Assembly (NCBI RefSeq): GCF_010093595.1
Contig: NW_022985437.1
Location: 2,757,809 to 2,821,808, forward strand
DNA length: 64,000 nt
Source: Mytilinidion resinicola
Lineage: Eukaryota > Ascomycota > Dothideomycetes > Mytilinidiales > Mytilinidiaceae
Direction: 5' to 3'
Shown here: positions 56,677-64,000 of the stretch, piece by piece
Numbering within the stretch: the first letter of the stretch is position 1
Layout of the letters: each line of letters begins with the position of its first letter
The notes under the pieces: generated by a model
What the model was told of the DNA's origin: nothing
Seen by the model: the letters and a program-made list of their open reading frames with translations, nothing else
Databases searched by the model: none
Made by a program: the position numbers and the translations under genes

Positions 56677-58224
56677 ATGGCACTCGACATTGCGGGCAGG
56701 AGAAAGCGAAAGCTGGAGGATTGCAATGTATCCAAATTGACGGATATCCTGAGCGGTTCGACATCCCCGAGGAAGCGAATGAAGGCTGAAAAGGAAGCAG
56801 CAGAGCAAAAGATGGAATGCCATGGAGGCGCTGGACTACTCAACTGCCCTGGCGAAATTATCGATCATATCGCCCAATTCCTACCGCGAAACAGCTTCCT
56901 CGCTCTTCGAGTCACCTGCACAGACCTACAACAGAAGACGAACTACCACTTCACGCGACGTCATCTTAAAGAGAAGCACTTTGTGCTGAACTTCGACAAG
57001 TCACGTGCAGGCCTAATCGCACTCGTCGAACTCGCCAGCAATGCCTCCTTTGCGAAACGTGTCCAAAAGGTGGTCATTGGCATGTCCTTCAGCTGCGCTC
57101 CGTGCGCGGTCTACCGCAGCACTCCTGGTTCTTATCGATACAATACTGGAAACTTGGACTGGCCGGCGTATTTTGTTGACCCTCCACCGCAACAATGGGG
57201 AAACGAGGGTGATCTCGCCGTCGCTCTGAGTATATTGTTCGCGTCCTTGGCCGCACTGCCTGCTCTGGAAGTTGTCGAGCTGGTTGATGCGCCTTACCAC
57301 GCAGAGGGCACCCTCCTCCGTGCCAGAGACTCCATTCCGCCCCGACATGCGAAGCCATTCGTCGACCTGTCGTGGTGCAACCGTTGCAAGAAGCCTTCGA
57401 TCTTTGGCCAATGCATCCACAAGACCATTCTCTGCAGAGCCGTGGCACATATGACAGAATTCAAAGTAGATATACTTGACGACACACATGCGCTTGGACT
57501 CTCGAGTCTCGTGCAAGATATCACTGCCGCCTGGCCTGGCCACAACGGCAGGCGCCTTCAGCTACGCTCACTACGCAAGATCTACTCTTGCGGTGAGAAC
57601 GACTCGTTGTATCGATACGATCGCTATTACTGGAGCCTGTGGCAGGATCTCATCAAGTACTCGCCGCAGCTGAACGACCTCAGCCTAAATGGAAGCACCA
57701 TCCCAGCTTCCAACACGTGTGTCGAATGCTGGTCCCTAGCCCACATCCCGTCCGGCATGTTGACTTCGTTGTCCCTTCATGGCCTCAACATCTGCCCAGA
57801 CAGGTTATCCGCCTTATTCGAAGCAAAAGCCGCCTCGCTACACTACGTCAGCTTAGATGGCGTTATGCTCACTCGAACAGCTCTTACATATAGATCAGTT
57901 GACATGACTTTCGTCCTCAAAGTACTGGCGCGATACGGGAAGAAATTGGAGTACATTTTCGTTCGCGCGATCTTCAACAGGAAGAACGTACCTTACGTCT
58001 TCGGCAACGAGGAGTCAGCTAATAAGCTACGAGCCTATCTCTTTCATGAAAACGAATATACCAGGGATGGCAATATCTCTGTTTGGCGCTTTAATAGGCC
58101 TGACATGCCTGGTACGGATATCTTGCGAGACACAAATGGCTGGCAGTTCGAGGGGGAAGAGGTGCAGGCGGGGCTCGTTTTCCTGCATGAGAATGGTCGA
58201 CTGGCCCCTAGGAATTGGTTTTAG
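56677..58224 (+). CDS. F-box protein, intact paralogue
   Basis: A single-exon frame of 515 residues from an ATG at 56677. Residues 8-12 and 31-35 are basic (RRKRK, PRKRM), possible nuclear signals. Residues 53-95 form the F-box: GLLNCPGEIIDHIAQFLPRN, then SFLALRVTCTDL. YHFTRRHLKEKHF and FAKRVQKVVIG follow. At about 234-249 lies CNRCKKPSIFGQCIH, a C-x2-C-x8-C-x-H motif also present in the 54 kb paralogue. The rest is LRR-like (LNDLSLNG, LTSLSLHGLNI, LHYVSLDGV). The family end box is NGWQFEGEEVQAGLVFLHENG. It should recruit a substrate to an SCF ubiquitin ligase. It is the only undamaged member of the local set of four. Confidence 0.85.
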   Translation: MALDIAGRRKRKLEDCNVSKLTDILSGSTSPRKRMKAEKEAAEQKMECHGGAGLLNCPGEIIDHIAQFLPRNSFLALRVTCTDLQQKTNYHFTRRHLKEKHFVLNFDKSRAGLIALVELASNASFAKRVQKVVIGMSFSCAPCAVYRSTPGSYRYNTGNLDWPAYFVDPPPQQWGNEGDLAVALSILFASLAALPALEVVELVDAPYHAEGTLLRARDSIPPRHAKPFVDLSWCNRCKKPSIFGQCIHKTILCRAVAHMTEFKVDILDDTHALGLSSLVQDITAAWPGHNGRRLQLRSLRKIYSCGENDSLYRYDRYYWSLWQDLIKYSPQLNDLSLNGSTIPASNTCVECWSLAHIPSGMLTSLSLHGLNICPDRLSALFEAKAASLHYVSLDGVMLTRTALTYRSVDMTFVLKVLARYGKKLEYIFVRAIFNRKNVPYVFGNEESANKLRAYLFHENEYTRDGNISVWRFNRPDMPGTDILRDTNGWQFEGEEVQAGLVFLHENGRLAPRNWF

Positions 58225-58469
58225 TTGGGCGCAGGTTTGAGCGGAAAGATACTTGATTTAAGGCCCCCTCGGACGATTGAAGAACGTGAGCGAGTGATCT
58301 CATATCGCTGAAGGCATGGATTAGGTAGAAAGCCAAAGATTTGCTTAACACTTAGTTACTACTAAACTATGGACGAAGAGACTTCGAAAAACTGAAATTC
58401 TGGGGAAAAAACATCCCTTTTGACACCTCCGAGTTGACCGACGAATTTGTCATCCCCTAAAGAGCCTCC

Positions 58470-59764
58470 CTACGCTGACTTGATATCGGGAGTTTCTCTA
58501 TACTCCGACGCTTTTTCGACGAGCGGCTGCTTGCCTGATGTCATCTCAAAAGGCAGGTTGTGTTTGTTTGATACAATCTTGACATGTCTTTTGAAGTCAG
58601 GGAAGCCTGTCACAAGCTCCCTAAATTCCTTTGTCTTGACAAACTCCTCTAGATCAAGAAGCACGAGCTCACTGATTGCACGACCCACCGTGTCGTGAGG
58701 GGATGCGGCCGGCGCCTGAGAGTAGTATAAACGGATAACTGCGCCAAGAGCGACATGGAACTCTTCCTCTTTGCCTGGCTGAAGAATCTCATTTCCGTGT
58801 TTCTTAGCGTTTTTGACCGCTATCGTGAAATGTTTGCTGCAAGCAGATTGAAGATCTCTTACTTGACATTTCGTTGCCGCGATGGCTGTGTTCATGTACT
58901 GGTGGAATCCGTATGTATCGCCCTCCTCTTTAGGAGTTTCGGGGCCCTTCGGCTCGTATGTGCCACTATAGAGGAACCGCAGTACCTCTTCGAAATCATC
59001 CTTTCGTATGTTCCGTATGCTGAGAACCGTCATCTGATCTTCGACAGTCTTGTTCACTAGAACTCCCCGAATAGGATCCACGCCCAAGATTTGTTCAGAA
59101 TTATTCTGCGGCATATGATTGGCATATAGGTTAATCCAGGTGCTGATAGTATTTTCAGTTTGATCAGTCTGTGCTTTCGGATCATGCGCCCGTTTCTCGA
59201 AGAATTGCCTGATGTCCTGGAGAGCTCGCTCTGAGACGTGTAGGGTAGATTCAATGTAGGGCCCCTAGAATGAACGTAAGCTTAACTTTACTCTAAATAA
59301 GCAAAGATACAAATACCCGGATCATGCCTTTGGCGTAACGATTTTCTTCTCGAGCGAAGAGCAGCTCCCGGAGGACGAGCGACTGATGCAACATCACACG
59401 GTGTGCTGGATACCGAGAGACTACGGCCTCGCCACTGCGATCATAGAGTCGAATTTCGACGTCAGAGAGATCGACTTTGTTGTAGTATCTGTTGAGTATC
59501 AGCGTCGTGAGAGTTCTCAGAAAATGGCGGTATTCGGTTTAACGGTTCGACTTACAACGCCATGGATTTCTTGATAGCCTGAATTTCCTCCTGGCGATGC
59601 TGATGCTGAGTATGCAGCATGTCTTTCAGCAGATCACTCTCCAGCTCCCTTTTTGCCCCTTTTGAAACGGTTGAGTCTTCCACGTCTCTATCGATCTCCC
59701 GTTGTTGCCGCTTTGCCCCACGTTGCATCTCTAAGGGCGACCCTTCTCGCTTTTGGGAGCTCAT
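58470..59764 (-). CDS. BTB/POZ domain protein, three exons
   Basis: Exons 59556-59764, 59317-59488 and 58470-59264 give 391 residues with all joints in phase. The first exon is charged (KREGSPLEMQRGAKRQQRE), perhaps a coiled coil. The BTB fold starts across the first intron with YYNKVDLSDVEIRLYDRSG and AHRVMLHQSLVLRELL. After an insertion with an extra helix it resumes at VLSIRNIRKDDFEEVLRFLYSGTYEP. The remainder is helical (back-like), with YMNTAIAATKCQVRDLQSACSKHF. BTB proteins often bridge substrates to CUL3 ubiquitin ligases or act in transcription. It begins a run of four BTB genes. No lesion seen. Confidence 0.8.
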
Positions 59765-60482
59765 ATTCTAGAGTTAGTGTTTTCAGGATTGAAAAGCCTT
59801 TCAAGCTAGTAGAGGTGAGTGTGTGTTGAAATTGAGAGCTTTGTGATGTGAATGAAACCTTTGAGCACGGCGCCCATGTCAAGCTTATTTCTGAACTTAT
59901 CAGTTTGCGTGTTGCAGCGATATAGAAAGATTCAGATGCGTGAACGATCTGGAAGGCATTAGAGGTCACTGCCATGTTCTTGATATCTAGCGTTTTGTAG
60001 TATCTGAACCTTGATTGGCCTTTCTCGCAGAGGTGGATGTGGAACCTACGATGCGGCAGCATGTCTAGCGCCAACGTATAACTTCGAGAGATTTGAGAGA
60101 CCCCTTTGAGCTTTGGCCATTCCATTCGTGTAATATCACTTGCTTCAAACTTCACAGTTCTAAGCCCTCTTTCCGACAACAACCCATTTTCAACGTCAGA
60201 TATGTTCTATCTCATATTTTACATGCGAATAGTAATTTTTGGAGGTCTGAAGAAGATGAACTCAAAGCTGAACTGAAATAAGTGGTTCCAAATCGCAGCT
60301 GGGGGACGAGCCAAGAATTCGCCGCCAAGATTGAAATTTTGGTGAACATTCCTCAGGCAGTTCGCTATCGTACGACCTTTCTATAGAGTTCGCCCGATTG
60401 CACTATAATCTCAGATTTCCAATCTCTTCATCGCCACACCACCGCAGTCCACAACACGCAGCCTGTCTCCACATTCTTTGTC
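59765..60482. other. Intergenic region with possible remnant
   Basis: A minus-strand frame at about 59770-60182 (RTVKFEASDITRMEWPKL, ISRSYTLALDMLPHRRF) reads like protein but overlaps the first exon of the BTB gene in another phase, and no start or family is clear. It might be a fragment of a decayed gene. Confidence 0.3.
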
Positions 60483-61278
60483 ATGGAGTTTGCGGAGAAG
60501 GCAAGGCCAGCTCTCAACGACCAGTAGGTTCCAGATTTCGCTCAAAAGGCCCCAAGCGCAGGGAGAACGATCTTGAAGGAAACTTACCTCACTGGCCCAT
60601 AGGAACACTACCGACGCCGACAAGTCTATCGTAACCCTCCGCCTCCATCATTCCCACGAAGTCTTCACCTACTCCGCGAATCGTTCTTCTCTGTGCGCCG
60701 AGTCTAAGTGGTTTCGCACTACGCTTTCCGAAAGATTCAACATAAGTCCACCGAACTCCCCTACCCGAGTGGAACCCCAGAAATTCACCGAAATCTAGCT
60801 TCCTGAGTCGCTCGAATTCTACAACCTCCCCAAACCCGCGTTCGAACAAATTGTCGCCTTCTTCTCAACTGGAGTTTATGACCCTCACCCCTACGACAGT
60901 GGCAATGAAGACCCGGTCGCTTTTATCCTGAAGCTCCACTTTCAACTCTACCACCTAGCGCGAGTTTATCAAGTTCCCGAGCTCGAGCGCCTGGCCTTCG
61001 AATCCTTCAAACAGGCTGTGGCTGCCCCGACATCCACTCCAGCTCGTCCCTATCACACGGCGCTTGCGGCTGCCATTCGTTGTCACTATGAATATGTTGC
61101 GACTCAAGATACTATGGGCGATCTGATGGTAAATATTGGGATGGATAGCTCGAACGGGTTCGTTCAAAGCGAAGAGTTCAGAAGGCTCATAGATGAGGTT
61201 TCGAAGTATGCGGAGGCGGTTCAGAAGAATTTGGAGATGCGGTATTGTACCTTCTACGGGTACAACTGCCCGATGTGA
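60483..61278 (+). pseudogene. BTB/POZ gene with one in-frame TAG
   Basis: A short first exon (60483-60522, MEFAEKARPALND) joins across an 80-bp intron (GTAGGT..ATAG) to an exon at 60603-61278. The BTB strand pattern is DKSIVTLRLHHSHEVFTYSANRSSLCAESKWF, then FYNLPKPAFEQIVAFFSTGVYDP and helical LKLHFQLYHLARVYQVPELERLAFESF. TAG at 60796-60798 lies between KFTEI and LPESLEFYN in the same frame. Relatives commonly show an acidic residue there, so GAG or CAG to TAG could explain it. Otherwise the frame is complete, about 238 codons. It is on the plus strand, facing away from the first BTB gene. Confidence 0.7.
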
Positions 61279-61762
61279 AGGAAATTTGGGAGTTGGGGTT
61301 GGACGGGGTATTGGCAGCTTCGAGGTGTTGAATGTTTTCTCTTAAGCACGTGCAAGTAAAAGTCAATTGAGGATCCAATAAGACCTATTTCATTGGTGGT
61401 ACTACGGCGGGCTACTCGAATGCACTAGTGTCAGAGATTGCAGCTGGTCGACTCCAAGGTAGCCAGCATGAAGAAAATTACGAGGACATGTCTGCTATGC
61501 TAGCCATCTTGAAATCGATGATCGGGATAGCTCTTGGTTGGGTGTTTGTAATGTAGAGGTCAAACTTGGAAGAAGATTGGGCTTGGAGGTCTCCATAATT
61601 TGCATCACACGGTGAATTAAAGCATCTGAACTGGTTGACCAGCCCCAGCCACCTTACGCCAGGTGACTGGACGCTTAATTACCGTAGCTATTTATTTACT
61701 TCCCGAGCCTCTGAGCTTCCGAAACCCAACTTTCAACAACTCCGCACATCATAACCACCACT
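61279..61762. other. Intergenic region
   Basis: Spacer between BTB genes. No feature supported. Confidence 0.5.
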
Positions 61763-62442
61763 ATGGCTGTCAAAAGCAGAACCACGTAAGTCAGGGGCTC
61801 GTATGATAAATCCTACCCTCTCTCTCTCACTGTACTCATGTCGTTCCCAGCTACTTCAACGACCCTCGACTCTTAGATATCACGCTCCGCCTGCAAGGCA
61901 AACATGGGCAGATGGACTTTCATGCACACAAGATCAACCTCTCTCTCGAGAATCTAGCTGGTTCAAGGCCAAAATCCTCGAGACGGTATGTCACCACCCC
62001 CTCAAAAATCCGACATCGAAGTTGATAAGCGCCTTTTGAAGGACACAAATTCAAGTGCCACCGTCATTGATCTCTACGGCGACACGTCCGGTATCTTCGA
62101 AACAATCCTACGATGCATCTACCACTTAGGACAGGACTATACCCCCTATCTCACCTATTCCGCGAACGAACATCCCTTCTCCCACCTCTCCACCTGGTCG
62201 GAATCGTTAAGACAGCCGAGAAGTATGGAGTTGCGCCGCTTCAATTGCAGGCCGTTCAAGCATTCGAGACCGCCGCTAGCGCTCTTTTAAACACGATCAA
62301 GGACGCAAAAGAAAGCGATTGGGAGAGCTGCGACAACATGCGTAGGTTCTGGAGCTTGGTTCACGATGCCTACAAGAGCAAGATGGGAAGGACTCAGAGC
62401 TTGGTATGGTCCTGGCTAGAGTCATTCTTCTTGCGAGTTTGA
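61763..62442 (+). pseudogene. BTB/POZ gene, frameshifted
   Basis: The first exon 61763-61785 (MAVKSRTT) joins 61851 onward, giving YFNDPRLLDITLRLQGKHGQMDFHAHKINLSLE. A base is missing near 61948, after which SSWFKAKILET lies in the next frame. A second shift near 61985 leads to EVDKRLLKDTNSSATVIDLYGDTSGIFETILRCIYH, and a third near 62190 to LVGIVKTAEKYGVAPLQLQAVQAFETAA. The order of BTB elements is preserved, so this is a decayed copy. The end is TGA at 62440. Confidence 0.65.
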
Positions 62443-63540
62443 CTAGGACTGCTCAATTTAAAGAGTGCGGCCGTGCGTTCCCAGTCTTTGCGGTACGTGT
62501 TCTGGTGCAAGCAGCCCGTAGAAAGCTATTCAAGACACGAGATGAATAGTTTTCTGGCACAGTTTATATAAAAGAGATTGCCTCATTTCACCGAATCGAC
62601 GGTGTAGACACACCTAAGTATCGATAGCGGGATGCGGCGACGGAAGATGACTCGCCTCAATATGCTCTGTGTCAAAGATCGCCCATATGGCCTAGCTTGA
62701 TGCAACTTCATATTGTATGATCGAGGATATTGTGTGTAACCGCTTTTTTACCTATCTGAATATATATCAATGGATCGTTGTAAAAGACCGACACTCCTTC
62801 AAAGATGAATCCCTATGTATACATTATTTCCGTAGAGACGGCTATATATTACCTGGGCTACGCAGCGAGTCGGTAGGTGCGGACATGGGCTTGTCCTGGA
62901 GTGCGAGTATTAGAAGAGACGAGGGGCATGCAGAGGTGTTAATTCTTCCTGGGAAGCTCTTCAGCTGAAACGATCCTCACGCATTTGCTCTTCGTTATTT
63001 TACTAGCTGAACATCTGGTAATGGTGTAGCATTGCAAGAGCATTCTCGCTGTATTCAAACTATCGTTGATTCAACTTTCAACTCTAGAGACAGATAGTGC
63101 AGACAATAGGTTAAGACAGAGGTCTCTGATGTGTACATTAATTTGGGCTCAAGGTCATATGAGATTGTCTAGCTTAACTGTATCAGACGCGACACATGCT
63201 ACATTTTGCCATTGTTTCACCGAAGATATATCTCAATTGAGTCAAAGAGTTTGTACCCAATGACAAATAAATAGTGTAGTTTAGTAGTAGATTCCCATGA
63301 TTTCGAAAAGGGTCGTATAAGGATGTGTTTCTACATCAAACAATAGCGCAAGACCGAGTGCCATGTGTCTTCGACTGTTCGCAGAAAACAAGGGTTTGAT
63401 CAGGCAGCATTTCAAAATTCACCATAGCTTAAGTAGAGTGCCAAGACTTACGCGAAAAGTGACCTCAATTTCAGCTTTGGCAATCGTCCTCACTCATTTT
63501 CTCCCCGGCATCCTCGACACCCAGACGCCGAACAGTCACA
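62443..63540. other. Intergenic region
   Basis: About 1.1 kb of A/T-rich sequence without a supported gene or repeat. Confidence 0.5.
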
Positions 63541-64000
63541 ATGGCGGGCGCGTTCCCGTGAGTTCCCTCCACCACAAGCTCTGCGCCTACATGAGAACAT
63601 ACGACTGACCCGCTACAGTTTCTACGGTCGGGCTGAACTTTCGGACTTACTGCTTCGTCTCCATGCTCCCGGCTCCCCCGTAGAGGAAATCAGGGCGCAC
63701 AAAATAGTGCTCTGCTTGCACTCCTCTTTGTTAAGAGAATGTCTCATAGAGGTACAGTACATTCCTAACACTGTCCATCTTTTTGGTGGCCTGCATCAAC
63801 CTACGCAGTATTTATCGTCTAACATGTAGAACAGGAAGGCGTGAGCACCTTGGATGTAGTCGAGCGTGAGCCAAAGGCGTTCAAGGCCATGTTGCAGTTC
63901 CTCTACACTTCCAACTATGACTACGAGACCGAAAACCTCGCTGCCGTTAATAATTTCGAGCCGTCTGAAGCCCCCACAAGCCACGTCGTAGCTTTTCACC
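63541..64000 (+). CDS. BTB/POZ domain protein, partial (window end)
   Basis: Exons 63541-63557 (MAGAF), 63619-63751 and 63835 onward, all in phase with GTGAGT and GTACAG donors. The BTB domain starts FYGRAELSDLLLRLHAPG, then EEIRAHKIVLCLHSSLLRECLIE across the second intron to STLDVVEREPKAFKAMLQFLYTSNYDYET. The first exon is tiny, as in the two preceding BTB genes, which supports common origin. The frame is open at the window end, so the C-terminal half is not seen. No lesion in the visible part. Confidence 0.75.

Overview
The window looks like an accessory, gene-poor stretch of a filamentous ascomycete (Pezizomycotina) chromosome. Genes carry short introns (about 45-150 bp) with GTAAGT/GTATGT-type donors and C(T)AAC-like branch sites. 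The gene families are typical of that group: HET-domain protein, NACHT-ankyrin STAND (NLR-like) proteins, secreted plant-cell-wall hydrolases (GH11, GH131), a GPI-anchored serine-rich protein, and F-box and BTB paralogues. No rRNA, tRNA, CRISPR or bacterial operon was found.

Layout. 0-2.5 kb: a Mutator-like (MULE) element remnant with tandem arrays inside its inverted repeats, plus dispersed repeats. 2.9-7.2 kb: three tandem minus-strand paralogues sharing an F-box-like A-x-E-I-R-Q-x-I-L start; the third is frameshifted. 7.9-10.8 kb: a decayed HET-domain gene carrying two insertions of a small element with 10-bp inverted ends and exact 5-bp target duplications; a third copy lies at 52.2 kb. 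11.4-21.1 kb: mostly metabolic genes (alpha/beta hydrolase, GH11 xylanase with a frameshifted leader, SMI1/KNR4 protein, six-exon SDR, phosphotransferase with one in-frame TAG). 21.1-25 kb: no conventional gene, but a repeated TATA/CACGTG module ahead of tiny related ORFs. 25.1-26.0 kb: a broken GH131 gene. 28.9-40.8 kb: three tandem NACHT-ankyrin genes, the first largely intact and the other two decayed. 41.5-47.9 kb: ordinary genes (lipase-like hydrolase, zinc alcohol dehydrogenase, GPI-anchored protein). 49.5-58.2 kb: four F-box paralogues, only the last intact. 58.5-64 kb: four BTB/POZ genes, the last cut by the window end.

The main theme is birth and death of recognition and adaptor families. 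NLR and HET proteins act in fungal non-self recognition and programmed cell death; F-box and BTB proteins are substrate adaptors for SCF and CUL3 ubiquitin ligases. Most families have one intact member beside decaying siblings. Several stops are TAG where a homologous Gln codon (CAG) is plausible, and others TGA where CGA is plausible. That fits C-to-T mutation such as RIP, but isolated sequencing errors are not excluded, especially for frameshifts at homopolymers. Exon boundaries were traced by eye from splice signals and reading frame; no database or alignment program was used.
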